This document shows, piece after piece, positions 11,403 through 25,179 of a stretch of DNA of 64,000 bases (position 1 is the stretch's first letter; every line of letters starts with the position of its first letter). Origin of the DNA: Thunnus maccoyii (taxonomy: Eukaryota; Chordata; Actinopteri; Scombriformes; Scombridae); NCBI RefSeq assembly GCF_910596095.1, contig NC_056554.1, forward strand, positions 434,001 through 498,000, read 5' to 3'. The notes beneath the pieces were generated by a model. The model searched no databases, was not told where the DNA came from, and saw nothing but the letters and a program-made list of their open reading frames with translations. The translations under genes were made by a program, and so were the position numbers.

Positions 11403-11895
11403 TGGAAATTCAATCTCAATATTCTCTTAAATTGTGAATTTAAAAAAAAAATCAAATTGAATCGCAGCGTACTTTAAATGTTTTTAATTTTACTTGTTGT
11501 TATGCCATTTACACAAAAAGGTTCTTTTACTGTCCCGCAACTTAGTTACAACATAGTTTTGGGCCTAATTGCCCATCTTCATCCTGAGCAGAGGTCAGAT
11601 CAACTAAGCCAAATAAAGCGCGGAGTTTTAGCGTTGCCATTTACAAAGCTGGTGCTTTTATTCTGAAAATACCACAGCGGAAGTAGCAGTATTGTTTTTG
11701 TAGCGGAACACAGTGGACACTTGATAGTAGCCTATGTTTGGAAGGTGAATGTTGTAAAGCCAGATTAAAGTGTAGATCAGTTTTGTATCCACTCAGACTC
11801 CTAGCTAACATTAGCTAGCGTTAGCTTCGTGAAGCATTCAGCCTGGGCTGGTTGTTGTTTGGTTAGCTTGGTTTGTGTAGGCACCGTGAGTGGAC

Positions 11896-14800
11896 ATGAA
11901 GCCGCCTCCTCGCACGCGAACTAAACCAGAACGCGACCTGAAACCTGAGCTGTTACCGCAGCGTTCAGGTAAACTGGCCTGTAAATGGCAGCGAGCGGAG
12001 CAGAGAAGGCTCCTGAATGCCCTGAAAAGACTAAGCAGTACCGCCGGGATTCTGAGTGACATCGACTACGATGTGCTGAGAACATCCGTCCGTACTCGCT
12101 CCATTACAGAGGTAACGTTGCTAACACTGTTCTCAAGGATACACCCCGGTTCCACCTCGCTACATAAGCATTCCAGTTCAATTACTGTTTATTCTAACCA
12201 AACAAACGAACCGCAATTAAGGATAGGTTTACAATTTTAAAACAATAGTCAGGTGCCCCAGTGAACACTGAAATAGGTATTTCTTTCCATAATTATTTCT
12301 CATTTTCACACTGACCTTAAGAAGATCCACAGTTCTCCTTCTGTGCAGAAATGTATGTAAAAGTCTATTTGAAGCTAATATGAAGCTTAAGCCGTCCAAA
12401 AGAGTCAAATTAAGTAGATATCTAGTCTTTTTAGTGCCAAAGTCCCTCAATTTCTTACTATACTTGCACTGCAGCTCAACAGGGCAACACTGACCGAGGA
12501 AACACAAAAGGGGGGATTTAATGCTAAAAAGACTGTACATGTGGCAGATGTCCACTTGATATGACTAACTCAGACTGCTGAAGCCTCATATAAGCTCCAG
12601 ATCAGAACTTTTACATGCATTTTTCTACAAAATGACTGTGTGGACACACAGGATTTTGGCCCCATCACTTACACTGCAAGCGCATTTGAAGGGGATCTTT
12701 TAATAGCCAGTATGAACAGGTGGAAGGATTACAGAGAGGAAAACCTCTTTCTTCACTGTTCATATGAGCACCTGACTGTTGTTTTAAGACACACTTGGAA
12801 AAACTGTGAACCTGTGCTTGAAGTGACCCTGACCTCTTACTGAAGGCATGGTTGTGGGGAAGTGATTAGTTCACACTGCAGCGGCATGGGCGAATGTTAT
12901 GTCCCCAATTTATTTTAAATGACAATCATTGTATAACCTGCAAATTATCAAAAATGGCCATTCTAAGTCACCAGAATTAAAGGATTAAATTTGTTAATTC
13001 TATATCAATCAACTTATTAATTTGGCAAGAGGATGCCATCTCCACTGTCCTCCACTCATTCTTCACACACCTTGAAAATAACTGCACCTACATCAGAATG
13101 CTGTTTGTTGATTTCAGCTCAGCATTTAATACAATCTCCCCCATGAAACTGCACTCTGTATCTGGATATTGGACTTCCTCACAAACAGACCAACAGACAG
13201 TTGGGATTGGTGGTCACACCTCCTCCACCCTAGTGCTCAACACTGGAGCCCCCCAGGGTTGTGTGCTCAGCCCCCTCCTAATCTCGCTGTACACCCATTA
13301 CTGCAACCCCCGACATGGAGAGAACTCTGTTGTGAAGTTTGCAGATGACATAACCATCATCGGCCAGATTTCAAACAACGATGAGAGTTCATATTGGGAG
13401 GAAATCAACAATCTTGCAGAACGGTGCACAGAGAACAACCTACTGCTCAATGTCAACAAAACCAAGGAGCTGATTGGTGATTTTTAGAAAAAAGAATACA
13501 AAGACACACAGCCCTGTCTACATCAGTGGCGCTGAGGTGGAGCAGGTGAACAGTTTTAAGTTCTTTGAAACATCACAGAGAACCTGTCATGGATATCACC
13601 TATCTCCAACCTAATAAAAAAAAGCTCAGAAACAACTGTATTTCTTAAGGACACTTAAGAAGGCAAAATTCCTGTCCCAAGTTCTTGTTAACTTTTACAG
13701 AGGAGCAATAGAAAACATTCTGGCTGGAAACATCACAAATTAACATGAGATGTGCATGGCCCAAGACAGGAAGGCTCTGCAGAGGGTGATTAAAACCGCT
13801 GAGAACATCATCAATACCCTTCTACTGAGCATCAGTGATAAAGGAGGAGCCTGCACAGAGCCCAAAGGATACTAAAAGACAGTACCCACCCCAGCCACAG
13901 CCTGTTCACTCTGCTGCTGTCTGGCAAGAGATACAGAAGTATCTGCTGTCGAACCACCAGACCACAGAGCGGCTTCTTTCCTCAGGCTGACACACTCCTC
14001 AGTTCATCTTCTGTACTCCAATATAAAAAAATGTTTTATTTTTATGACTTATTATTTATTCATTCATTTATGTAATTTCTGTTTTTGTTAGTAGCATAAA
14101 GGGACTACAAACTACATTTAATTATACAATCTTGTGTGCTTTGGGTAGATCTATGTTTTTTAAAGATGTTGTGTGGACTATAATGACACATATCTTCCTT
14201 CCCTTAGATCCACTCTGTGGTGGAATCTCTGAAGAACAAAGTGATCTCATGTGCCAGCTTCAACTTGAAGAAGAAGAGGTGGGAGGAGAAGAAGGTCAGA
14301 AAGCCCATTGAGTTGTGGACACACATGGCTTCTGCTGTGGCTGGAACACTTGAAGAACCCATTTCCACTGCTTTCTCTCAGGTGGGGTAAATCTGACCAA
14401 TCCGTTGTTCTTATTTTACATTTTTGTTTCTGCACATTATTGAAGTAACACAAAGTTTTTGTCTCAAAGGAAACATTTGTAAGCACTAAGATGCATCTTT
14501 GCCTCATTTTGTTCTGCAGAGAAGAAAATGCATTTAAAAAATACCTGCAGGCAAACCTGTATCTATGTTATCAGTTGTGGAATCATCGGCACAACTTTGA
14601 ATCTTTCGTCTCTCTCCTCCCATCATGTTCCTCTCCCTGATTTTCAGATGTTGATAGTGTCGTCTACAGAGCCTCGCACCCTCAGGAACTGTGACCCTCC
14701 CCAGGTCCATAGACCACCCACACAGGAAGACAGGCCTGCTGATCGCACTGTCCCTTTGAGACCAATGCCTCGTTTACCAGCCAAAGGTATGGACCTCCAA

Positions 14801-17800
14801 ATGATCTGAGCGTTATCAAATTTGCTGAAATGTGGTTGACAGTAAATATCAGACGTCAGGAGTCTGTGTCATTTCCAGCTGATATAATGAAGCCTCCTGC
14901 CTGACCACAGCTACTCTTAAAACACTCAATAAAACTTGTTTCTTTATCTTTGTTTTGCATGTTTTATTCTTTGCTTCAGTGTACATTAGTGATTATGGTA
15001 GACCAGCTCTGCAGAGATGCGGGTCTCCTATTTCTGCTCCTCACTGAAATCATTTGGCTGCTCAATTTGCTCCTGAATCAGAGGACAGGAAGGAATGAGG
15101 AGGAATCTGTTAGAGAACAGACTGCAGGATGCATTTATGAGATGGTTTTTCATAAAGAGAAAATAAAATATAGCAGTGCAGTGTTTGGTTGCAAAAAATA
15201 GAATACTGCTGGAAATGTTACATGATCTTGAAAATACCTACAAAATCCGAACATTACTGGAAAATGTAGTCAAACCAGTAACATGCATGCAAGTGCTTTA
15301 TAAAGCAGCAGAATATACATGTCAGATATTCTTATCAGAAACACATTCCTCGCAGCGTGTTTTTAAACACACGCCCTGCATTGCTTGCCTTGTTACAAAC
15401 AGGCTGTTGCATTTCTTTCCCTTTAAAAGAGCTGGAACTTGGATTTGAGACCTCCTGGGCAGTGCACAAATTTATGTTTGGAAATAGTGGAAACAAAAGA
15501 AGAACCCATGACAATGGCTACACCTTATCTTACAGGTTAAGTTATAAATGTGATGAAAATTTAACAGGTTGGTCTCATGTCTGAATAAGAAACCAAGTCA
15601 CTAATATGTAAAAGTCCAGACCAGCAGTTTTCCTCTTTAAATGTTCAAAAAATTAATATCCAGCAAAATTCTTTACATACATCATTCGAGGAAATAGGAA
15701 TCTCTCTGTATAAAGCAAGGAATCTCTCTCTGTCTGTCTGTATGTATGTATGTATGTATGTATGTATGTATGTGATAAATTCTTCTTGCTTAGCTCTGGG
15801 TATGCATTGAAGGATCATTATCTTAGAATATTTTGATACAGATACGTGGTCCCAGGCTCAAGAAGAATCTCCAAGATACTCCAAGTAAGCTTAACAGCTT
15901 TAACTATGTGAGATTTTTGTCCACCTCAGGTTTGTGTCCTGCCACCAACACAGCCCGTCAACACCTGGTACTCAAGACTCCAGCACCAACCATTGGCCCA
16001 GCCAGAAGACTCCCAGCACCATCCCAAGTGGTCAGAGTGACCAATAGCAAAACCCCTTCACTCCACCAACAGCTTTCTGCTGCAGCTGGAAGCTCACCTG
16101 CTGCTACCTCTCAGTCTGCTGCTCCCTCCTGCCAGCGTCCTCCTCCATCCCTGCTGCGGCCTGCTGCACAGACCACAGACCAAGCAGCTGCTGCTGTCAC
16201 AGCCAGTTGTAGCTCTGCAGCAGCGGTCAAGTCTCTGAGCGATGGCAGCTCTGTAAGCCAGACTAACCAGCAAATCTCAGAGAAAAATCCCACCACCAGT
16301 CCATCCAGTCCTCACATGCCCCTCTCCTCCTTGGCCCCGACTACTACTCCATCCTCTGCCACCTCCACCAGTTCAGCCACCTCCAACTGCTCCTCCACCT
16401 GCCCCAAGCCCACAACACTCTCCGCTCCTGCCGCAGCAGTTCATGCCAGGTTTGGTCGCACCAGCAAATACGCCACAAAGGACAGTCCCAGGACATTTGG
16501 CGTAGGGTGTGTAGTGGACTTCGAGAGGATCTATCGCTACCTGAGTGTCATCCACAAGCCGAATGACGAGTGTCATCTCACCCCCATGGGTGAGTCAGGG
16601 ATTCATTCATTTAGTTTCAGTCTTTAAAGTGTACTTTAATGTGAACTTTATGGCACACAAAGTATCTGAACAAGTTGCGTTCAACATACAGCATCACATC
16701 AGTGAGTTCACCTAAACATGGAATATTGATTTAGGATTTAGGACTGCCCATGTTTCTGCAGTTGTTGATGTTCACAGAGGCCTGTGACTGTTTTCACATA
16801 ACTGTATTGTCTTGTGTCCCTCAGAGAGTGCCATAGTGTTGGATCTATTGATGTCTCTCCCAGAAGAGCTCCCCTTGCTAGACTGCAACAAACTGCACAA
16901 CCACCTGATCCAGGTACAGATGCTGCAACAGGCTTGCCTGTTTATCACTGGCTGTCACAAATATTTACAGAGTACAGACATTATAGTCTTCTGCATACTC
17001 TTTATTTTCTGCATTAGCTCCACTGCTTCCATTAGCCCTAAATATTGACCATTGAGCAGCCAATTAACAGTATGCATCTCAGAAATTTCTGTTGCTGAGT
17101 TGGTATGTTTTTAAATCAGTGGGTTTAAGTTCAGAAGTAATTGACCTAAAGCCGAGTTTGAAAGTTGATAGGGGCCACATTAAAACATTAAAGGATGTCT
17201 CGCTCCATGTAATCCTTTCATTCAGCCGCTCAGAGCCGCACGTTTTTTTGTCTGCAGCAGGGTTTACATTAGCCAGCTTTTTGCCGGTATCACATGTAGT
17301 TGTCTGGCAGATGAAAATATCAACGGCCAAAATGTCTGGTGGGAAATATGCCGATTGCTAAATAAATAAACTCATTAATAGCATATTAAATTGGTCTAAT
17401 AATGAATTATAATATTAGACAATATTAGAGTTCATTCTGCTGACTAAAATACATTTGTTGGATCATAGCGTTTGTGTTTTTGTGTTTTATTGCTGTTTAA
17501 ATATATTCTATTATATGGCTATTTCAACATATGTCCAATAGTTGTTCTGTATGGCTGAAATCTGGAACGTTAACGGACATATGGGCCATCAGGTGGAAGA
17601 TACATCCTACCGATGCATTTATTTTTTATTTGTTTTGCAGTTGATTTATATTTAAAGTTCAAGGAAAACCGCTGTTTTTTTTAAAGTTCACTAAATGTAT
17701 GATGTTTCCAAAGTCAATGAGTAATCATGTTAAATAATCGTGATCTCAATATTGACCAAAATAATCGTGATTATGATTTTTGCCATAATCGAGAAGCCTT

Positions 17801-19057
17801 AACTGAGAGGCTGCGTAAAGGGCCAGTATAAGATAAGTAAGGAGTTTTTTGAACTGTAAATCATGCAAAGATATGCCGGTAGAGCCAAAGAATATTAGGG
17901 CTGTAGTCTCCTGGTCAACTGGTTAATTAGTTGTTCGATATGCTCTCATCCAACCAAATTCTTATTGGTCGAATAATCGCTGTGTTACTGTCATACGAGA
18001 AAAGTGCTACATCAATAGCCTTCCAGGATTAATACATTTGCTGCGGCGGGAGGGACAGACTAACAAATTACCTGTGAAAACGGGGGTGCACACCCCCGTT
18101 GTTTTCACAACTTTGAACTCGCCCAACCTAATGGAGACTGCTAGGTGTAACTGTACTCAACGTTTACTGAACGTACTGAACAATTACTGAATGAGTGTTT
18201 CTTCTTTAATTATAACAACGAGAACCCCCGTCAAGCCAAAAAATCTATATTTAATGCCAAAAATAATGCCAAATAACCATTCATTCAGAAATCAACAATG
18301 TTTGGGAGCCTCTGTGCAGCGCTGTCCCAATGCGCAAGTCAACCTCTGTGTCATTGCCTGGGAAACTATTGGTAGCGTAGCTCCGTTAAGGAATACAGCA
18401 TTGTGTAATATGTGTACGTAGCAGGTGGGAAAGAGCGAGTGGCAGAAAAGTGACAGAGGAAAAGGTTAGCAGTAAGTTGTCAGTCTGGCAGTAAATGTAC
18501 AGTACAGGCTAGAGTGTGTCACTGTCCCGTAACAAGCCCCCCCCCCCACGCAACTAATCGAGTAGTCGAAGATTATGTACGATTTCAGTCGACCAAGATT
18601 TTCTTTGGTTGACTACAACCCTACAGAATATATAGACCTGGAAATGTGCTGAATATGGACCCTCCAAAGAAATCAACAGACACACAAAAATACTTTCTGT
18701 TTAGATTGGATGGAGAATTTTAGTTTCATTGGGTAGCTCATTCAGAGCTCCAAAATTGACTATTGTGGGCTTGCGGTAGCTGCAGTTGCACATTACTCGT
18801 AATTTGAAACACTTTCAACTTGAGAGTTGTGCTCTGGATGTTTCATACTGTATTTGGTCATAATAAAGTTTTTTTTTTCAACTGTGAGGGCAGTGTACAC
18901 ATGCTAGAGTTATCTTGCAGTTCATCTTCAAACATGCAGTGGTTGCAAGCATTTTACAAGCAAGTTTTGATTTAAGTACTAAATACTAAATACTTTGCGA
19001 GACCAACATGAAGTATATTGTGAACTTTCTATACCGTCACCCAGAGTATGTATGTAT

Positions 19058-19111
<54 letters not shown>

Positions 19112-20783
19112 GTGTGTATATATATATATATATAATGTGTTCAGTGTTTCCCCTATAATTGTACAGGCCCCACTGGGCCAAAAGAGTCTTTTCTTTAATG
19201 CCAAAAATAACGACAAATATCCATTAATTCGGAAATCAATAATCATTTGCCCTTGGGAGCCTCTGTGCGGCACTATTCTGAAATGTGAGTCAACCTCTTG
19301 ACACCTCGTCTCTTTAGGGTTTTTTCGGTGCGAACCACCGGGCCTGAAAAAAATTCTAGGGGAAACACTGGAATTATTATATATGACGTAAGTATAGAGG
19401 GAGTATTTTTTGCTATTTAGTTGGATGATGAAGAAACCATTCTGAATATACCACAAAAAAAAAAGAAACTAATGCCAGACTGTTTCTGCTACTGAAGCAA
19501 AGAGTGGAAAAGTATTAAATGACTGATGAGGTCCATCTGACCCAAATGTTGCATTTATAATCATGGGAGCCAATTAACAGTGTGGATTATTTTTCTAATA
19601 AAAGACAAGCTTTTGTTTTTATTTCCAGTTATCATCACACAGTTGTCTCATGTCACTCTGAGCTGCAGTGATGGAATCAGAATGTAAAATCATCCTCACT
19701 GTCAGCTATCACTCCAGGGATAGAATCAACTTTGCACAATTAAAATGCAGCTAAAATCATCATCATGTGTTTAGTGTTGTAATTGATCTCTCTGTTTTAA
19801 AACCAGAGTGGAAACAGAAAGCCGGGAACAATAAAATGTTTCCACTGACTTTTAAAAATATATATTGCTATTTTTTACTTGTCATTTTATTGTAAACTCA
19901 GGACTTATGCCCATAACGGGATCTTGTACTCTTTGTTTCCAGTGATCTGATTGGTCAGTGGTCGGGGTGTTGACAGGTTGTGATCCCATCCTCTGACTGA
20001 TATATTATTATATATGACATCTATGCAATGGTATCTACAGGCTAGTGAGCACTGAGGTTCAGATTGATTCACCCATTAAATAAATGCACAACATGGGTTT
20101 TAGGCGTCACATCTGTGCTGTCTGACACTTGTAAAGTAACCAATCTGGCAAGCCCTGAAGCCCCTTACAAGTATCTTGGATTCTTTGCCTTGTAAGTAGC
20201 AGTGTGGCAGTAGAGGGGGCTTGCAGCAAGTATCATCACAGTGCAAGGTGAGTTGGTTCTAGCATTTCCTGGAAGCAGTATGTACCAGTACAGAATAGAT
20301 CTGGCATGTACTAAACTTCACTGTATTGGTACAAAAGGTGTGTTCATTTTTTTGCACTAGCTGTGTATTAACCTGACAGCCCTCCTCTTTTTCATGTTTC
20401 AGGTGTACCAATGTCTTTCTGCTTCTGCGGATTCCCCAGTAGCAAGAGAAATGTTTAAAGTCTTAAAGACACAGAAACAAGGAACTGATGAGCCTCACAC
20501 AGCAGGGTCACAGGACAGACTCTCTGATCAGACGGAGACACCAAGTGTGCGAGGCAGCAACCCAAAGCCAAAGCATGACAGCAGCAGAACCAACAGTCAG
20601 CTGGACACTGCTGACAGCAGCGATGTCACAGACAGTGAATGGAGGAAAATGCAGCCAGATGAAGCTGAGAGCCAATCACAAGAAAGCAAAAACACATCCA
20701 GCCGAACAGGGGACACAGATGTGATGGGACTCCCCCCACTTAACCCTTTCATGGTGCCACTGAAACTGTTGATGCAGAGATAG
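11896..20783 (+). CDS. snRNA-activating protein complex subunit 2 (SNAPC2), six exons
   Basis: Exons are 11896-12111, 14208-14381, 14648-14786, 15930-16589, 16825-16913 and 20403-20783; all have GT/AG junctions and join in frame to 552 codons plus TAG. The product is a subunit of SNAPc, which binds the proximal sequence element of snRNA promoters for Pol II and Pol III. Recognition rests on the start MKPPPRTR, a block PIELWTHMASAVAGTLEEP in exon 2, VDFERIYRYLS and ESAIVLDLLMSLPEELPLL across exons 4-5, and the C-terminus PLNPFMVPLKLL, all close to human SNAPC2. The ATG at 11896 has a good context (GAC before it). Human SNAPC2 is about 334 residues; the extra length here is mainly the Ser/Ala/Thr/Pro-rich exon 4 and the polar part of exon 6. 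Intron 1 holds a LINE fragment and intron 5 holds hAT-like elements. Confidence 0.92.
12238..12860. repeat. Inverted-repeat element in snapc2 intron 1
   Basis: The left side (AAAACAATAGTCAGGTGCCC at 12239) reappears in reverse complement near 12770-12790 (GAGCACCTGACTGTTGTTTT). The arms are diverged and the spacer is about 300 bases. This fits an old foldback or miniature DNA element without coding capacity. Confidence 0.5.
13030..14030 (+). mobile_element. Non-LTR retrotransposon reverse-transcriptase fragment
   Basis: Translation of 13098-13487 shows LFVDFSSAFNTISP (RT motif A), TGAPQGCVLSPLL (motif B region) and VVKFADDITIIG (the catalytic box as FADD), followed by LAERCTENNLLLNVNKTKEL. 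Downstream 13760-14010 carries the typical C-terminal phrases ALQRVIKTAENII, HPSHSLFTLLLSGKRYRS and GFFPQADTLL in broken frames. This is a Jockey-superfamily LINE (L2- or Rex1-like) lying in sense inside snapc2 intron 1. It is 5'-truncated and interrupted by stops. Confidence 0.85.
15741..15773. repeat. (TATG)n microsatellite
   Basis: About eight TATG units in snapc2 intron 3. Confidence 0.95.
17896..18623. mobile_element. hAT-like non-autonomous transposon with 8-bp target duplication
   Basis: The left end TAGGGCTGTAGTC (17896-17908) is matched in inverse by GACTACAACCCTA (18611-18623), 12 of 13 bases. The flanking octamers AAGAATAT (left) and CAGAATAT (right) agree at 7 of 8 positions, which fits the 8-bp duplication made by hAT transposases. 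It lies in snapc2 intron 5 and has no transposase frame. Confidence 0.75.
19046..19136. repeat. Compound (CA)n/(TA)n microsatellite
   Basis: TATG units, then about 17 CA units, then two TA runs separated by GTGTGTA. It abuts the next hAT-like element. Confidence 0.95.
19142..19370. mobile_element. Short hAT-like element with CAGTGTTTCCCCT ends
   Basis: The ends CAGTGTTTCCCCT and AGGGGAAACACTG are perfect inverse copies over 13 bases, a terminus I associate with hAT-type elements of fish. The interior shares phrases with 18240-18350 inside the 17896 element (TTAATGCCAAAAATAA, GGGAGCCTCTGTGC, AGTCAACCTCT). No target duplication is seen next to the microsatellite. Confidence 0.7.
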
Positions 20784-20854
20784 ATTGAGTTTAAAATTAA
20801 AAAAACACACGTACAATGGTTTGTGTATATTCTTTAGTTATGTCTCTGTTCTGT

Positions 20855-20860
20855 AATAAA
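20855..20860 (+). promoter_or_regulatory. Polyadenylation signal of snapc2
   Basis: AATAAA lies 72 bases after the TAG, giving a very short 3' UTR if used. Confidence 0.75.
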
Positions 20861-22984
20861 ATGTTTAATTTAATATAGATTCTAGAGTTGAGTCACAAAG
20901 GTCATTGTTTGTCTTAGAGGTTAGGAGAGCACCGCTGCATTTTAATTACCCACCAGAATCTGTCCCTAGTAACATGTCAAGTATTGAAAGTTGATATCAA
21001 ATGTTTGGTCAGGTTCATAGGCACGTCTATGTATTTTTTATCAGAAAGTTCCTTACTTAAATCAAAATGTTTTAAATAAAAATATCTAAATCTAAATCAA
21101 ATTTAGACTATTTTTTCTTGGGTTCTCTGCTTCTGTTAAGACAATATTAACATAGCATTGAGAATATTGGCATTGAGAAGTCTGGCTTATTTTCTTAGTG
21201 AAGTAATTGCTTGTCTATTAAGTATCAGAAAAAAATGCCCATTGAAATTTCAGGAGAGACAGAGAGACCTAGAAAACCAGCAAATATTCACACTTAAAAG
21301 CTACAACCAGTGATTCTTTTTGGCATTTTTGTTTAAAAAATTACCAGAACGATCAAAATAGTTGCAGATCAATTTTATGTTGAATTATTAATCCACTAAT
21401 CAACTAATCATTACAGCTCTGAGTTTTGCACAAATAAATGTTTATATTTGTCAAACAAAGGTACTAAAAAAAGTTTTGTTTTACTACCAGTACTGAAAAT
21501 TGTCAAACCGTACTAAGTGCAAAATTGGGGGCATTGGGAGACTACAGCCTTTGTAGGATCATTGAGAATTAGTTTGCATTCTTTTGCAACAATCAATTTA
21601 AAATATTTTTTAAGAGACTCAATTTACAAATGTATTTTATTAGGAACAGTTTTCTTGTATGTAGGTATTTTACAACTTTGGCTTATTTTGTTCATTAAAG
21701 AAAAAGGGGTTTGCAGAAAATAGTTTTAGCATCAATTTTGGGTATCATATTTGCACTGAAATCATAAAAAATTCAAAAGATACACTCCTATAGAGGACCA
21801 CAAGTCTGCGTTAAGACAGGCAAACATTATTGATCCAAAATCATTATTCACTACTAAAACATATAGACCGATTTTGCTGTGTTTGCCATTTTGGTTTGTT
21901 GTCTGAATTCTTTAGTGAGGATTTTTAGACTATAGAGTAAGTCTGGGTGTCATTTGAAATTTTGTGATACAAGTGCTGATACAAAACCTGAGTTTCTGTA
22001 CTAATACCAAAACTACAGTGTGTTGGTGCCACAATGACAACAAAATACATGATTAGTTTCTCATTATATCTCATTTTAAACAGATCCTACATTTTGTTTA
22101 TTATTACTACATACCAAATATTCCCATTTAAGCAAGAAACTTCTATTATACCAACATAAGAGAAATAGTGAAACAGATTTGTGAATAGCAACATGAAGTG
22201 ACATGTTAAAAAAATGTAAAAACTAAAACATTTATAGTCATTATAATATGAAAAATAGAAAAGTATAATAATCATGCATTGCCCTGAATATTGTCTCATT
22301 GTTTTTGTGGCAACTGTCAACAACACATTGTGAAATCTTCACTTAATGGTCAGAGTTTCCTCTGTAGTGTAGTGTGACAAAGACGTGTTCTTGGAGGATG
22401 AAAGTTCGCTTGAGGTGGAGCACCGTTACCATGACACTCACTCTGTTTACACTAATTGTAAGAGCCTGAGATGTCGTGTGGAGTGTACAAGTGCAATTGT
22501 TTTCTTACTGCTTTACAACATTTGTCTTGTGCAACTTTGAAGCACTATCGCTGATTATGCAATCTCACAGCAGAGATGTGTCTTTTGGCTTCCTGGGAAA
22601 CAGAAACCAATGGCCATCTTCACAGATATCACAGTATCCAGTTGTTCTGCTGTTCTTTGGTCTGATGATGGACAATTTTAATTTTTTTTTTCATTTTCAT
22701 AACATTCTCTTTATCAATATGTTCCATTACTTATGTTATTAAAAATGATACAGTGAAAGGAAGTGGTGGAAAAATATTCAGACCCTTTATTCAAGTATCA
22801 ATACTACAATGTAAAAATACTACATTATGTAAAAGAGTTGCATTTGTTTTATTCAAGTAATGTTACAGAAGTATTGTCAAGAGAATGTATTTAAAAGTAA
22901 AAATATTCATTAAGCAAAGTGGCCCCTTTCACACTGATATTTTATTAGTTATGGAAACATAAAATAAAGCATTACATGAAAAGA
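20861..22984. other. Intergenic stretch without a recognised gene
   Basis: AT-rich DNA with no exon-like frame. The phrase AATCAACTAATCATTACAGC at 21398-21417 looks like the end of a hAT-type miniature element, but I cannot define its other end. Confidence 0.4.
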
Positions 22985-23157
22985 CTTTACTCAAACTGTT
23001 GTCACAAAGTTGGAAGCACACTACTGTCCATAATATCATTTTGTGCTGGAGCATCAGTGAAACTGAGGGGCCTAGACCAAACGAGGAAAAACAGTCCAAG
23101 ATTTGTAGTGTTTGGACAGATGTGTCATCTTACTTTTTGCCATATAGTTTAGTATAT
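22985..23157 (-). mobile_element. Strongly deleted Tc1-like remnant
   Basis: GTTGTCACAAAGTTGGAAGC, TGAAACTGAGGGGCCTAGAC and GAAAAACAGTCCAAGA match the transposase region of a common fish Tc1-like family in reverse orientation, followed directly by a terminal-repeat-like TTTTTGCCATATAGTTTAG. More than a kilobase of the usual element is gone. Confidence 0.6.
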
Positions 23158-23159
23158 TC

Positions 23160-25179
23160 GATTATTAATTGTAATATATTAACCTGTAAGCAGCGTAGTA
23201 ATATAAGCTGTCCAGGTCCAGCTTATTCAGTGTAACCACTTTATATACTTTTGGGTAGTTTAATCTACAATCATGTATCATATTTCATAAATTCATCCTA
23301 TGTTTTCTATGAAAATATTTTTTACCTGTAAAATATCCAGGTCATTTTATAACTGAGAACACTGCATTGTGTTCATTTTAAATTACATAAAAAGGAGTTA
23401 ACACTCTGTGATTATAAACATATTACACATGCTGGACTTAACAGCAGTTGTTTTGTCAAGTGCTATTTCCAAGGTCAAGAATGAGCATTTGAATCTTCAC
23501 TTCCATACCAACTGTGCAAATTCTATCTGCTAATGAAGACTGTGTGATATGATTAAAAGCTACAGAACATCTACTGAATGGACCTTGTGGTGAGACTATT
23601 TTGTCAATCTGAAAATTCGATTGCAAATAAACTAAATAAATTACATATATTGGTATTTAATATTTTTCACCAAATTACATAACTTGTAGCATAAAAAAAC
23701 AACATTAGGGTCATAAATCCTTAAGATATAATAATAATAAAAAAAGTTTGTGGCTAGTCAAAAAATGTGTAGGTGGGTTAGGTTATTTGGGGAGGAATTT
23801 GAAGATTACTTCTGTTGGATTACCTCACTCATTGTAAAATCCAAATGAATAACTTAAATTTGATTATAATCTGTGTTGTAACTACAACACAGAAACTGTA
23901 TGAGAATTTCATAACAATAAATAATTACAAATTATATTTTTATTTACTGCCCAATTATTTACATGTTAAACTGTAAATTACTATTTGTATATACTGATTT
24001 TGTAAGAATCTCCAAACAAACTTTAATGTTTGTGACTTGGTAATTATTGTGTGTATGAATACCTCCTATGCATTTTGTTGACCTTGTAATAGTGTTTTTG
24101 TCAAGGTAGTCCATTTAAAAATAGCTATGTTACTGTACAAGTCAAAGAAAATAAGTAGCTGTTGTTCTGATTATTTGCGCTGTTTATGACTGGAACATGT
24201 ACGTAAACTCTGAGGCTTGAGGAGTTTTGCCAGGCTTTAGTGTCTGATAAGATAAAAAAATAGCCCCCACCCTGTTACACCTCATCTTATAACATCTCTT
24301 CTGTAAACCTTTGACCTTCAAGCAGTGAATAAGTGAGGTGCGCCATGTGGATTCCACATGATTTATTATACATTATTTCTGCATACCATTACAGCAGTTA
24401 TTGTAAAATCAAGATAAAGACCCACCTTTGACCACAGAGCAGGCACATTGTTGGTTAAGCTTACCTGTTGCTAAGCCACTACCTGTAAATGCTCTTCACA
24501 TACTATCAAAACATACAACTACTAAGTAAAACAGCAGAGGTAAAAGGTCATGCACTTTTTAATCATGGTGGTATATTGTCAGTGTCTAATGTGGACACCA
24601 CTGAATGCTTTCATATTGTTGTCAACAGCTCCCAAAGCTGTCAAGCTGTCAGCCTATATAACTGTGTTGTTGCCTACTGACAGTTTCTGCTGCCTGTGTA
24701 GACTCTGAAACTACTGCAACATCCAGTTGTACACCACAAAACACAGCCAAACAAAACTTAAAGCATTTGGTATAAGCCCAGAAACCAGCACATTCCAATA
24801 AAGTAAAAAAAATTATGGAGTTTAATCAGTTGTCATGGAGATGGCTCAGTTATACGTGGCCAACCCTGTCTCTGTATGGACATAATTTCTAGGAAACAGG
24901 GTTGAAGTGGTTGGACTGTCAGCATCTAGTCAGAGTCATCAAGTCAGGAGTCAACACTTACCACAAACTATTCAACACCTCAACATCTCCGCTGGTATAC
25001 CCAAACCAACACAATACAATTTGGATTTTCTGAATTGTCTGGCACATTACTTTGATGGTTAGAATGTAGCGCTGTGCATTGTTTCAATTACTAATTTTAG
25101 ATTTAGAAAAGCTACAAATGCTGTTGTACCCAGAAATAATATATGTCATAAGAGTGTCAGTGCTGAGAGGAGCATTTTG
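23160..25179. other. Intergenic stretch without a recognised gene
   Basis: AT-rich sequence without recognisable coding content or repeat termini. Confidence 0.4.

Noticed and set aside
19008..19456. Frames on both strands across 19.0-19.4 kb
   Set aside because: They translate CA/TA microsatellite and hAT-like sequence.
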